DNA of 64,000 nucleotides from Pseudothauera lacus (GTDB taxonomy: Bacteria > Pseudomonadota > Gammaproteobacteria > Burkholderiales > Rhodocyclaceae). The translations under genes and the position numbers were made by a program. The stretch lies in NCBI RefSeq assembly GCF_003034845.1, contig NZ_PZKC01000002.1:186001-250000 (forward strand), given 5' to 3'. The notes under the pieces were generated by a model. That model was not told the DNA's origin and did no database searches. It saw only the letters and a program-made list of their open reading frames with translations. Position 1 is the stretch's first letter, and every line of letters begins with the position of its first letter. This document shows, in pieces, positions 7,568 through 16,626 of the stretch.

Positions 7568-9235
7568 TCAGGCGTTGCAGGTGGCGCGGGCGACGGCGGC
7601 GCGCACCGCGGCGGCATCGAGCGTGCGCCAGCGCGCGGCCACATGCTGGTCGGGGCGGGCCAGGTAGGCCGTGCCCGGCTGCAGGTCGTAGCGTTCGCGG
7701 ATGCGGCCCTTGGTGTCGGTCACCGTGGCCAGCCCCATCGGCGCACTGCCGCGGGCGGCCACCACCAGCGCCTGCACCGGAATCGGCCCGTCGGCCAGGC
7801 CGGCCAGTGTGGCGGCGGTGGCGGCGTCCAGCGTGGCGGCGTCTTCCACGTAGTAGAGCAGCTGGAAGCGGTTGCCCAGCACCTGCAGCAGCCAGTCATC
7901 GCCGTCGGCAGTGCGCACCGGGGCGTCTTCCATCGGCGCGCCGGGCACCATCTGACCGGCAAAGGGGGCGCTGTCCGGCGTGTTGAGCGGCGAGCCGGTG
8001 AGGAAGCAGGGCACCGACAGGCGGCCGGAATTGACCAGCGCGCGGGCAAAGGGGTAGTGCTCCGCCAGGCCCAGCACCGCGTTGCGGAAGGTCTTGCTGA
8101 CCGCGCTCTTGGGGGTGATGAAGTCGGTGGAGCGGGTCGAGTTCATGATGTTCTCGTCCGCGCCGAAGGTGCGCTCTGCCGAATAGGTGTCGAGCAGGGT
8201 GGACGGCGCCTTGCCCTCCATCACCAGCTTGAGCTTCCACACCAGGTTGTCGGTGTCCTGGATGCCGGAGTTGGCCCCGCGCGCGCCGAAGGGCGAAACC
8301 TGGTGCGCGGCGTCGCCGACGAAGAGCACGCGGCCGTGGCGGAAGTCGTTCATGCGGCGGCACTGGAAGGTGTAGATGCTCACCCATTCCAGGTCGAACT
8401 CGCGTTCGTCGCCGAGCATGGCCTTGATGCGCGGGAGCACCTTCTCGGGCTTCTTCTCTTCTTCCGGGTCCACGTTCCAGCCAAGCTGGAAGTCGATGCG
8501 CCAGACGTTGTCGGCCTGCTTGTGCAGCAGCACCGATTGGCCGGGGTGGAAGGGCGGGTCGAACCAGAACCAGCGCTCGGCCGGATAGTCGGCCTTCATC
8601 ACCACGTCGGCGATCAGGAAGCGGTCCATGAAGATCTTGCCTTCCACCTCCAGGCCCAGCATGTGGCGGATCGGGCTGCGCGCGCCGTCGCCGACGATCA
8701 GCCAGTCGCAGGTCAGGGTGTAGGCGCCGTCCGGTGTTTCCACCCGCAGCGTGACCTTGTCCTCGCCCGGAGTGACCGCGATCACCTTGTTCTTCCAGCG
8801 CAGGTCGATGTTGCCCACCGCCTCGGCGCGCCGCACCATGTACTCTTCCAGATAGTACTGCTGCAGGTTGATCATGCCCGGGCGGTGGTGGTCCGGCTCC
8901 GGGCAGAGGTTGAAGTTGAACACTTCCTGCTCGCGGAAGAAGGTGCGCCCCACATTCCACGACACGCCCTTCTCCACCATCTCGTCGCCGCAGCCGAGGC
9001 GGTCCAGCACCTCCAGCGCGCGCTTGGCGTAGCACACGCCGCGCGAGCCGATCGAGACGATGTCGTCGTCATCGAGCAGCAGCACCGGGGTGCCCTGCTG
9101 TGCCAGGTCGATGGCCGCGGCCAGCCCCACCGGACCGGCACCCACCACCACCACCGGGTAATGCCCGTCGCGGGCCTCGGCCAGTTCCGGCGGGCGCCGG
9201 TAGGCGTACTTCGGGTATTGATACGTGCTCAGCAC
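7568..9235 (-). CDS. FAD-dependent aromatic monooxygenase (MhpA/PheA-like)
   Basis: This 555-residue class A flavoprotein hydroxylase uses NAD(P)H and O2 to hydroxylate an aromatic ring. The dinucleotide-binding GAGPVG lies at residues 32-37. The second FAD motif GDAAHQVSPFGARGANSG is near residue 305, with the GD contacting the ribityl chain. A DG motif is seen in WLIVGDGARSPIRHMLG. The C-terminal thioredoxin-like domain (about 420-555) is typical of the 3-(3-hydroxyphenyl)propionate and phenol hydroxylase subfamilies. It heads the leftward cluster with DUF2783, VOC and FAH-family genes and is flanked by direct repeats. The substrate (perhaps a meta-hydroxylated aromatic acid) is not determined. 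Confidence 0.87.
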   Translation of the reverse strand: MLSTYQYPKYAYRRPPELAEARDGHYPVVVVGAGPVGLAAAIDLAQQGTPVLLLDDDDIVSIGSRGVCYAKRALEVLDRLGCGDEMVEKGVSWNVGRTFFREQEVFNFNLCPEPDHHRPGMINLQQYYLEEYMVRRAEAVGNIDLRWKNKVIAVTPGEDKVTLRVETPDGAYTLTCDWLIVGDGARSPIRHMLGLEVEGKIFMDRFLIADVVMKADYPAERWFWFDPPFHPGQSVLLHKQADNVWRIDFQLGWNVDPEEEKKPEKVLPRIKAMLGDEREFDLEWVSIYTFQCRRMNDFRHGRVLFVGDAAHQVSPFGARGANSGIQDTDNLVWKLKLVMEGKAPSTLLDTYSAERTFGADENIMNSTRSTDFITPKSAVSKTFRNAVLGLAEHYPFARALVNSGRLSVPCFLTGSPLNTPDSAPFAGQMVPGAPMEDAPVRTADGDDWLLQVLGNRFQLLYYVEDAATLDAATAATLAGLADGPIPVQALVVAARGSAPMGLATVTDTKGRIRERYDLQPGTAYLARPDQHVAARWRTLDAAAVRAAVARATCNA

Positions 9236-9373
9236 GGTGTCTCCTCCTGTGTGCTCGTTTTGCCGGGCCGCCTTTTGTCGGGCGTGTCACCGGGTACGTC
9301 TGTGAAACCCTGTTGGTTCGATAGCGTTCGGGTGATCAACCACCGTTCGCCCTTCGGCTGCGCTCAGGACGGG

Positions 9374-9505
9374 CCTGTCGAAGCCCGTTCGAAGGCACTG
9401 CCATCAAGTGCCCTTCGACAGGCTCAGGGCGAACGGAGTACCCGTTTCCTGCGTCTGCTTTGCCACGCCCGCGGCGGGGCTTACTTCGCTCAGCTCGAAC
9501 AGTGG
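9374..9505. repeat. Interspersed repeat, right copy flanking the catabolic block
   Basis: This is the partner of 5141-5270 in the same orientation. It shares CCTGTCGAAGCCCG, CATCAAGTGCCCTTCGACAG, GCCACGCCC and CGGGGCTTACTTCGCTCAGC. A GGCTCAGGGCGAACGG stretch gives the classic REP-like form. It separates the monooxygenase gene from the MBL-fold gene. Confidence 0.75.
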
Positions 9506-9509
9506 TTGC

Positions 9510-10472
9510 TTACTCCTGCAGCGCGTGCCACATCTGCTGGTCGCGTTCCGCCGTCCAGATGCGCGGGTCGCGGATGCCGCTGGCTTCGTCGTGAGCGCGC
9601 GTCACGTCGAAGGGCAGGCAGTGTTCGTAGATGAAGACCTGGCCGAACTTCGGGTCCATGTTCCTGCGCGTGTGCGCCATGGTGGCCTTCAGGTCCATGC
9701 CCTGCGCCACCGCTTCCTGCGCGCTGGTGAACAGCGTGGAGACGAAGTCGCGGGTGTAGGCCAGGCCGGCCTGCACGCGTTCCGGCGTCATCAGCGCCGG
9801 GCCGCGCCCCGGGACGAGCTTCTGGAAGTTCATCGCCGCCAGATTGTCGAGGGTCTGCGGCCAGTCGGCCAGGTAGGCGTCGCCGGTGTAGCAGGCGGCG
9901 TCGGCTTCCACCAGGTCGCCGGAGAAGCAGATCGACTGCGCGGGCAGGTACACGATGGTGTCGCCCTTGGTGTGGCCGCGCCCCACCTGCTTGATCTTCA
10001 CTTCCAGCTTGCCCAGCCACAGCGTCATCTCGCCCTGGAAGGTGAGCGTCGGCCAGGTCAGCCCGGGCACGCTCTCCACCGCGTTGAACAGACGCGGGAA
10101 GCGGCCGATCTCGGAATCCATGTCCTGCTGGCCGCGCTCGACGATCAGGTCCCAGGTGTCCTGGCTGGCGATGATCTGTTCCAGGCCCTCGTTCTTGTAG
10201 CCGGAGGCGCCGAGCACGCGCACCGCGTGGTAGTGGGTGAGCACCACGTACTTGATCGGCTTGTCGGTGATCTCGCGCACCTTGGCGATCACCGCCTGCG
10301 CCATCACCGGCGTGGCGGTGGCGTCGATGATCATCACCGCGTCGTCGCCGATGATCACCCCGGTGTTGGGGTCGCCTTCCGCCGTGTAGGCGTAGGCGTT
10401 GTCGGACAGCTTGTCCCAGCTGATCTGCTTCTCTTCCAGGTCTGCCTGTGAGGCAAAGGCCTTGGTATTCAT
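9510..10472 (-). CDS. MBL-fold protein with non-canonical metal motif
   Basis: This 320-residue protein has the metallo-beta-lactamase fold layout: a strand VMIIDATATPVMAQ, then LTHYHAVRVLGAS, then GRGHTKGDTIVYLP and CFSGDLVEADAACYTGD. In place of HxHxDH it reads H80-Y-H82-A-V84-R85, so the usual Asp and third His of the second metal site are replaced. The later His (GRGHT) and Asp (SGDLVE) are present. It may bind one metal, or be a lactone or ester hydrolase variant. It is transcribed away from the IclR regulator across a 165-bp gap, which suggests that regulator controls it and perhaps the catabolic genes downstream. Confidence 0.82.
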   Translation of the reverse strand: MNTKAFASQADLEEKQISWDKLSDNAYAYTAEGDPNTGVIIGDDAVMIIDATATPVMAQAVIAKVREITDKPIKYVVLTHYHAVRVLGASGYKNEGLEQIIASQDTWDLIVERGQQDMDSEIGRFPRLFNAVESVPGLTWPTLTFQGEMTLWLGKLEVKIKQVGRGHTKGDTIVYLPAQSICFSGDLVEADAACYTGDAYLADWPQTLDNLAAMNFQKLVPGRGPALMTPERVQAGLAYTRDFVSTLFTSAQEAVAQGMDLKATMAHTRRNMDPKFGQVFIYEHCLPFDVTRAHDEASGIRDPRIWTAERDQQMWHALQE

Positions 10473-10528
10473 CGGATGTCTCTCCTCTTGTCGCTTCCGT
10501 GGATGGACGAATCCTAGTTCACAGTTTG

Positions 10529-10557
10529 TTAATGGTCAATACGTTCGCTATTGTTAA
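10529..10557. promoter_or_regulatory. Candidate IclR-type operator in the divergent promoter region
   Basis: In the 165-bp gap between the MBL-fold gene and the iclR-like gene there is an AT-rich, imperfectly palindromic stretch from TTAATGGTCAATACG to GCTATTGTTAA. Its position between divergent genes and its lower GC content fit a regulator binding site. The symmetry is partial, so this is a candidate only. Confidence 0.35.
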
Positions 10558-10637
10558 ATTACGACAAGCGGAATACGATCCATTGCAACTGCTAAGATGC
10601 CGCCCTGCAGGGCTAGCGGAGGCATGAGGGGAACGGT

Positions 10638-11447
10638 TTGGAAGAAGAACGCAACGGCAGTCGCGGCGCGGACCGCCGCGGCATCCAGTCCATCGAGGTG
10701 GGCGGCGCGCTGCTGCAGGCGCTGGTGCGCCAGGGCGCACCGATGATGCTCAAGGACCTCGCCCGCGAGGCCGGCATGCCGCCGGCCAAGGCCCACCCCT
10801 ATCTGGTGAGCTTCGGCAAGCTCGGCCTCATCGAACAGGACCCGCTCACCGGGCGCTACGGCCTGGGGCCGTTCTCCCTGCAGATGGGCCTCACCGCCCT
10901 GCACGGGCTGGACCCGCTGAAGGCCGCCACCATCGAGGCCGCCGGCCTCGCCGACGAGATCGAACTCAACGTCGCCATCGCGGTGTGGGGCAACCACGGC
11001 CCCACCATCGTGCGCATCGAGGAAAGCAGCAAGCAGATCCACGTCAACATGCGCCCCGGCACGGTCATGACCCCGCTGCTGCTCTCCGCCACCGGCCGCG
11101 TCTTCGCCGCCCTGCTGCCGGCGCGCATCACCCGCCCCATCCTGGAAAAGGAAGTTGCCCAGTTCGCCGCCTCGCCGCAGGCCGCGCTGCGCCTGTCGCG
11201 CCGCCATGTAGACGAGATCGTCGCCGAAGTGCGCCAGCACGGCATGGCGCGCGCCGTCGGCAACCCCATCCCCGGCATCAACGCCTTCTCCGCCCCGGTG
11301 TTCGACAGCAGCGGCAACCTCGCCCTGGCGATCACCGCCATGGGGCCGGCGGACGCCTTCGACCCCAGTTGGGAAGGCGAGACCGCGCACAAGGTGCGGG
11401 CGTGTGCCGCGGCAGTTTCACAGCGGCTGGGGAGTAGGGCGGGGTAG
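10638..11447 (+). CDS. IclR family transcriptional regulator
   Basis: This 269-residue protein has an N-terminal winged helix-turn-helix (about residues 15-75: GIQSIEVGGALLQALVRQGA, LKDLAREAGMPPAKAHPYLV) and a C-terminal ligand-binding domain with segments such as MTPLLLSATGRVFAALLPA and FSAPVFDSSGNLALAITAMG. The start is TTG at 10638, preceded by GAGGGGA at a good distance; the next in-frame ATG would cut into the DNA-binding domain. IclR proteins often control aromatic degradation and usually act on a divergent promoter, here the MBL-fold gene and possibly the monooxygenase cluster. The effector is unknown. Confidence 0.87.
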   Translation: MEEERNGSRGADRRGIQSIEVGGALLQALVRQGAPMMLKDLAREAGMPPAKAHPYLVSFGKLGLIEQDPLTGRYGLGPFSLQMGLTALHGLDPLKAATIEAAGLADEIELNVAIAVWGNHGPTIVRIEESSKQIHVNMRPGTVMTPLLLSATGRVFAALLPARITRPILEKEVAQFAASPQAALRLSRRHVDEIVAEVRQHGMARAVGNPIPGINAFSAPVFDSSGNLALAITAMGPADAFDPSWEGETAHKVRACAAAVSQRLGSRAG

Positions 11448-11595
11448 CTTAAGGGACTGAATGGCCGGACTTCGCGGCTTTGCGTAGTGGAGATAATCGG
11501 CGAAATGTCGCCTGTGCCGGCTGTCTCGGCAGGCTCACTATACGAGCGCATAGCTATGGAATAATGCCGTATCACTTCACGCCAAGGCGAACGGC

Positions 11596-12573
11596 ATGGA
11601 TGCGCTCACGTCCTCGGACCTCAAGACCATCCTCCACTCCAAGCGGGCAAACCTTTATTACCTGGAGCATTGCCGTATCCTGGTGAACGGCGGCCGCGTC
11701 GAGTACGTCACCGACGAAGGCAAGCAGTCGCTGTACTGGAACATCCCCATCGCCAACACCACCACCCTGCTGCTGGGCACCGGAACCTCGGTCACCCAGG
11801 CGGCGATGCGCGAACTGGCCAAGGCCGGGGTGCTGGTCGGTTTCTGCGGCGGAGGCGGCACACCGCTGTTCACCGCCAACGAGGTCGACTTCGAAGTCGC
11901 GTGGTTTTCGCCCCAGAGCGAATACCGCCCGACCGAATACCTGCAGTCCTGGGTGCGCTTCTGGTTCGACGACGCGCTGAGGCTGAGCGCCGCCAAAGCC
12001 ATCCAGCAGGCCCGGCTCACTCGCATCGCCGCGCACTGGACCAACAACCGGCGACTCGCGGAAGCCGATTTCGCCGTACCCCGCGAACGGCTCGAAGCCG
12101 CACTGGAAGCCTCCCGGCGCGCCATCACCACGGCACCGGACAACACCGCCCTGCTCACTGAAGAAGCCCGCCTCACCAAGACCCTCTTCAAACTCGCCTG
12201 CGACGCCACCGACTACGGCGAGTTCACCCGCGCCAAGGGCGGCAGCGGCGGCGACCCGGCCAACCGCTTTCTCGACCACGGCAACTATCTCGCCTACGGG
12301 CTGGGCGCCACCGCCACCTGGGTGCTCGGCCTGCCACACGGCCTGGCGGTGTTGCACGGCAAGACGCGCCGCGGCGGGCTGGTGTTCGACGTCGCCGACC
12401 TGGTCAAGGACGCGGTGATCCTGCCGCAGGCCTTCGTCTCCGCGATGCGCGGCGACAGCGAACAGGAGTTTCGAGACAACTGCATCGAGACCCTGGTCCA
12501 GACTGAGTCGCTGGACTTCATGATCGACACCATCAAGGCCATCGCCACCGAAACCGGGAAATGCGCCGCATGA
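11596..12573 (+). CDS. cas1: Type I-F CRISPR integrase Cas1
   Basis: This 325-residue protein is the I-F form of Cas1, the metal-dependent integrase that with Cas2 inserts new spacers at the leader end. The N-terminal part has the beta-strand segment NLYYLEHCRILVNGGRVEYV. The helical catalytic domain carries a Glu in LLTEEARLTKTLFKLA, a His in GLPHGLAVLHG and an Asp in VFDVADLVKD. It is the first gene of the cas operon and overlaps cas2-3 by 13 bases. In I-F systems Cas1 forms a complex with the Cas2-3 fusion, which links adaptation to interference. Confidence 0.95.
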   Translation: MDALTSSDLKTILHSKRANLYYLEHCRILVNGGRVEYVTDEGKQSLYWNIPIANTTTLLLGTGTSVTQAAMRELAKAGVLVGFCGGGGTPLFTANEVDFEVAWFSPQSEYRPTEYLQSWVRFWFDDALRLSAAKAIQQARLTRIAAHWTNNRRLAEADFAVPRERLEAALEASRRAITTAPDNTALLTEEARLTKTLFKLACDATDYGEFTRAKGGSGGDPANRFLDHGNYLAYGLGATATWVLGLPHGLAVLHGKTRRGGLVFDVADLVKDAVILPQAFVSAMRGDSEQEFRDNCIETLVQTESLDFMIDTIKAIATETGKCAA

Positions 12574-15500
12574 ACGTGCTGCTCATCTCCCAATGCAGCA
12601 AGAACGCGCTCACCGAAACCCGGCGCATCCTCGACCAGTTCGCCGAACGCCGTGGCGATCGCACCTGGCAGACGCCCATCACCCAGGCCGGCCTGGAAAC
12701 CCTCTACCGCCTGCTGCGCAAGACCGCGCGCAAAAACACCGCCGTGGCCTGCCACTGGATCCGCGGCAAGGACCATAGCGAGCTGCTGTGGATCGTCGGC
12801 GATGCGCGGCAGTTCAACGAGCGGGGGGCGACGCCGACCAACATGACACGGCGTAACGTGCTGCGCGCGGAATCGGAGAACGACTGGCACAGCCTCACCC
12901 TCATCCATCAGCTGGCCTCGCTCGCGGCGCTGCTGCACGACCTCGGCAAGGCCTGCCTCGCGTTTCAGCAAAGACTCGCAGCAAAGGGACCTGTCGCACG
13001 CAACCTGTATCGCCACGAGTGGGTATCACTGCGTCTGTTCCAGGCTTTCGTCGGCAACAGCACCGACACCGAATGGCTGGAGCGGCTCATCGCCCCGTCT
13101 GCGGAAGATGACACCAGCTGGATCGATCGCGTGCTGCGGGACGGGATCGACTCCAATGCGCGCGACAGCAAGCCGTTCACCGTGCTACCGCCGCTCGCGC
13201 GGACGGTCGCGTGGCTGGTGCTGACCCATCACCGTCTGCCGCTCATGCCGACTAAGGATGCCAATGGGCAATGGAAGTGGCTGGGGGCACGTGTAACCGA
13301 TCTGAGCGCAGCCCAACTGGACAACCTGTTGGAGAAGGTGGAAGCGAACTGGAACGAACTTTCTAATGGAGCGAACAAGGACGAGATCAAGCCGTACTGG
13401 ACGTTCCCCCACGGACTTCCGGTCACAATCGATGCCTGGCGCAAGCGCAGCGCACGCGTGGCACGCCGGCTGCTGGCAATCGTGCAAAGCGCCGATGCGC
13501 GCGACTGGTTACAGGATCCCCACGTGATGCACCTCGGCCGTCTCGGCCTGATGCTGGCGGATCACCACTACTCCAGCCTCACCGACCCGACCGCGCGCAG
13601 CGACCTCAATCCGGCCTATCCACTGTTCGCCAATACCAACCGCAAGACCGGCACCTTCAATCAGACGCTAGACGAACACCTGCTCGGCGTCGCCCGGCAC
13701 GCTGGCATGGTCGCCCATGCGCTCCCCGGCTTCGAGCATCACCTGCCACGGCTTGTCCGCCACAAGGGCTTGCGCAAACGTAGCGCCGACGCCCGCTTTC
13801 GCTGGCAGGACCGCGCGGCCGACCTCGCCGGGGCAATGCGCGAGGCCGCCGCCCGCCATGGCGCATTCATCGTCAACATGGCCTCCACCGGCTGCGGCAA
13901 GACGCTGGCCAACGCCCGCATCATGAACGCTCTCGCCGACCCGTCGCGCGGGCTGCGCTGCGCCTTCGCGCTCGGCCTGCGCACCCTCACGCTGCAGACC
14001 GGCCGCGCCTTCCGCGACGAACTGCAGCTATCGGACAACGCGCTGGCAATCCGCGTCGGAGGTGCCGCCAACCGCGAACTGTTCGAGCACTACGAGCAAC
14101 TCGCGGAGCAGAGCGGATCGGCTTCCACCCAATCCTTGGTGCCCGAGGACGCGGGTGTGGTGTTCGAGGGCAACACTACTCACCCCTTGCTGCGGCGCCT
14201 GTTCCACGACCCGCGCATCCACGCGCTGATCGCCGCGCCATTGCTCGTCTGCACCATCGACCACCTCACCCCGGCCACTGAGAGCCAGCGCGGCGGCGGC
14301 CAGATCGCACCGATGCTGCGCCTGATGAGCGGCGACCTGGTGCTGGACGAACCGGACGACTTCGACATCGACGACCTGCCCGCACTGGCCCGCCTGGTGC
14401 ATTGGGCCGGCCTGCTCGGCAGCCGCGTGCTGCTGTCCTCCGCCACCCTGCCGCCGGCACTGGTGCAAGGGCTGTTCGAAGCCTATCTCGACGGGCGGCG
14501 CTGGTTCCAGCGCAATCGCGGCGAGCGGCCCGGCACCGCGCCCGAGGTGTGCTGCATGTGGGTGGATGAGTTCGACCAGACCCGGCATGACTGTGGCGAG
14601 GGCGATGCGTTTGCCACCCAACAGCTGGCGTTCGCCCAGCGCCGCCATGCGCGCCTCGCCAAGGAGGCCGCACGGCGACGCGCCGAACTCTTGCCCCTTC
14701 CGCTCGCAGGCAAGGCGCACGATGTCCTGCGCCCCACCATGGCGGCGAGCATGCGCGAGGCGGGCTTGAGCCTGCACGCCGCGCATCATGCCATCGACCC
14801 CCAATCAGGCAAGCGCGTCAGCTTCGGCCTGATCCGCATGGCCAACATCGACCCGCTGGTCGACGTCGCGCTGGCCCTCTACGCCCTCGGCGCGCCGGAA
14901 GACACCCGGATACACCTCTGCACCTACCACTCGCAATTTCCGCTGCTCATCCGCTCCGCCATCGAGCACCGCCTGGATGCCGCGCTCAACCGCCGCAAGG
15001 CTGACGCCGTCTTCGCGCTACCGGAGATCCGCAGCCGGCTCGACACCAACCCGGAGGCGGACCACCTCTTCATCGTGCTCGGCAGCCCGGTTACTGAGGT
15101 CGGGCGCGACCACGATTACGACTGGGCGGTGGTTGAACCCTCCTCGATGCGCTCGCTGATCCAACTCGCCGGGCGCATCCGCCGCCACCGGCCAGGTGCA
15201 GTAGACACGCCCAACATGATGGTGCTGGACAGCAACCTGCGCCATTTCGAGCACCCCGGTGAACCGGCCTACTGCAAGCCCGGCTTCGAGATGCCCGCCC
15301 CACCCTTCAAGCTGCAGTCCCATTCGCTCGCGGACTTGCTCGAGTCCGAACAACGCGAGGTCATCGACGCCCGCCCGCGCATTCTGCCCAAGCCGGACGA
15401 AGCGCTGCAGCCAACGGCGAGACTGGTGGACCTCGAGCACGCCCGCATCCAGTTCCAGATGCGCCCGCAAACCGGCGAGGCCGAACTCAGCGACTATCAA

Positions 15501-15941
15501 CGGCGCAAGGGCCGCCGCCCGGCTCCGTCGATCAACGCCACCACTCACTGGCTGCGGCCCGGTGTCTCACTGACCGCGGTTCTGCCCCAGCAACAGCCCT
15601 TCCGCTACGACCCCCAACCCAAGGTGGACGTCGTCCTGCTGCCCGAAGAGGAAGGCGAGGACTACGCCCTTCACCGCGTCGCGCCCGCGGAGGAGCGCTA
15701 TCGCAAGCTGTACGTGAGGATCGAGGACGGCCTGAACCACCGCATCGCCGATGCGCAGGTGACCGGCACACGCATGACGCCTTGGGGCGTTACCGACTAC
15801 ATGACGGAACTGGCCGCGCTGGCCGAGGAACGGGACATGACGCTGGAAGCATGCGCCGAGCGCTACGGCACGGTGACGCTACCCGAGAACCCGCAGGGTT
15901 GGCGGTTTCATCCTGCGCTCGGTTTCACGAGGAAGCGGTGA
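12561..15941 (+). CDS. cas3: Type I-F Cas2-Cas3 fusion (nuclease-helicase)
   Basis: This 1126-residue protein fuses Cas2 (about residues 1-95, MNVLLISQCSKNALTETRRI) to an HD nuclease and a superfamily 2 helicase. The HD pair is H126-D127 in LLHDLGKACLAFQ. Walker A is STGCGKT at residues 442-448, the DExx-type box DEPDD is at 596-600, and SSATLPP and QLAGRIRRHR serve as later helicase motifs. Csy complex recruits it to unwind and shred target DNA; the Cas2 part joins Cas1 in adaptation. ATG at 12561 or 12570 could be used. The fusion is the hallmark of subtype I-F. Transcription continues toward csy1 after the antisense toxin-antitoxin insert. Confidence 0.95.
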   Translation: MRRMNVLLISQCSKNALTETRRILDQFAERRGDRTWQTPITQAGLETLYRLLRKTARKNTAVACHWIRGKDHSELLWIVGDARQFNERGATPTNMTRRNVLRAESENDWHSLTLIHQLASLAALLHDLGKACLAFQQRLAAKGPVARNLYRHEWVSLRLFQAFVGNSTDTEWLERLIAPSAEDDTSWIDRVLRDGIDSNARDSKPFTVLPPLARTVAWLVLTHHRLPLMPTKDANGQWKWLGARVTDLSAAQLDNLLEKVEANWNELSNGANKDEIKPYWTFPHGLPVTIDAWRKRSARVARRLLAIVQSADARDWLQDPHVMHLGRLGLMLADHHYSSLTDPTARSDLNPAYPLFANTNRKTGTFNQTLDEHLLGVARHAGMVAHALPGFEHHLPRLVRHKGLRKRSADARFRWQDRAADLAGAMREAAARHGAFIVNMASTGCGKTLANARIMNALADPSRGLRCAFALGLRTLTLQTGRAFRDELQLSDNALAIRVGGAANRELFEHYEQLAEQSGSASTQSLVPEDAGVVFEGNTTHPLLRRLFHDPRIHALIAAPLLVCTIDHLTPATESQRGGGQIAPMLRLMSGDLVLDEPDDFDIDDLPALARLVHWAGLLGSRVLLSSATLPPALVQGLFEAYLDGRRWFQRNRGERPGTAPEVCCMWVDEFDQTRHDCGEGDAFATQQLAFAQRRHARLAKEAARRRAELLPLPLAGKAHDVLRPTMAASMREAGLSLHAAHHAIDPQSGKRVSFGLIRMANIDPLVDVALALYALGAPEDTRIHLCTYHSQFPLLIRSAIEHRLDAALNRRKADAVFALPEIRSRLDTNPEADHLFIVLGSPVTEVGRDHDYDWAVVEPSSMRSLIQLAGRIRRHRPGAVDTPNMMVLDSNLRHFEHPGEPAYCKPGFEMPAPPFKLQSHSLADLLESEQREVIDARPRILPKPDEALQPTARLVDLEHARIQFQMRPQTGEAELSDYQRRKGRRPAPSINATTHWLRPGVSLTAVLPQQQPFRYDPQPKVDVVLLPEEEGEDYALHRVAPAEERYRKLYVRIEDGLNHRIADAQVTGTRMTPWGVTDYMTELAALAEERDMTLEACAERYGTVTLPENPQGWRFHPALGFTRKR

Positions 15942-15967
15942 TGAGCGCGACTACCCGTGGCCTTTGC

Positions 15968-16339
15968 CTATTCGGCATCGAACTCACCCGCAGCTTGCAA
16001 GAGTCCTGGCAGCTTCACGGCAAGTTCCGGCACTGCGTCACGCACCGTGTCCCACACCACCTCGATATCAAGCTCGAAGTAGCCGTGGGCAATCCGGTTG
16101 CGCATGCCCCGCATCGCAGCCCACGGAATCTCCGGGTGGGCAGCAATGAAGCCCGGAGCACCCTCGGCGATTCTCGACGCCACCTCGCCGATCAACAACA
16201 GATTCAGGACGACTGCCTGCTGGGTCCGCTTGTCGCGCTCGAAGGCCGCGAAGTCAAGCCCATCGACATAGCCGCATGCATCCCCCGCAGCCGCCTGCAT
16301 CTGCTCAACCCAAAGCGTCAGACGCTCCGCGCGCTTCAT
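15968..16339 (-). CDS. hepT: HepT-like HEPN toxin (DUF86)
   Basis: This 123-residue HEPN-domain protein carries the RX4HXY motif (R80, H85, Y87 in MRNRIAHGYF). HEPN RNases use the Arg and His for RNA cleavage, and in HepT the Tyr is the residue modified by the partner MntA. The gene is antisense to the cas operon, 26 bases after the end of cas2-3. It overlaps the upstream mntA by 4 bases (ATGA), the usual antitoxin-toxin order. The length and both partners look intact, so the module may be functional. Its position inside the cas operon suggests linkage to CRISPR maintenance, but this is inference. Confidence 0.85.
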   Translation of the reverse strand: MKRAERLTLWVEQMQAAAGDACGYVDGLDFAAFERDKRTQQAVVLNLLLIGEVASRIAEGAPGFIAAHPEIPWAAMRGMRNRIAHGYFELDIEVVWDTVRDAVPELAVKLPGLLQAAGEFDAE

Positions 16340-16626
16340 AGCGGACGGGCTTCACCAACGACTTGCGCGCGGATCCGTGCGGGCAGATCGCCGGGGGTGA
16401 CCACATCAACGCGCACGCCCAGCATGTCTTCAAGCTCCACCTGCAGACCGCCCAGGTCAAACAAGGTCGTTCCGGGTTGCGGATCGACCAGCAGGTCGAG
16501 ATCACTACCGTCTGTGTCGGTCCCATGCAGCACCGAGCCAAACACACGCGGATTGCGCACACGAAAACGTGCGACTGCCTCGCGGATCGACTGCTCGCGA
16601 TGCTGAAGTGCGTCTGAAGGCTTCAT
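16336..16626 (-). CDS. mntA: MntA-like nucleotidyltransferase antitoxin
   Basis: This 96-residue minimal nucleotidyltransferase has the GSX10DXD motif complete: G30-S31 in RVFGSVLHG and D42-x-D44 in GSDLDLLVD. In characterised pairs MntA neutralises HepT by polyAMPylating its active-site Tyr. It is translated first and overlaps hepT by 4 bases. The start lies 100 bases from the divergently oriented csy1, so both promoters must fit in 16627-16726. GVRVDVVTPGDLPARIRAQV near the C-terminus is the usual MNT end. Confidence 0.85.
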   Translation of the reverse strand: MKPSDALQHREQSIREAVARFRVRNPRVFGSVLHGTDTDGSDLDLLVDPQPGTTLFDLGGLQVELEDMLGVRVDVVTPGDLPARIRAQVVGEARPL

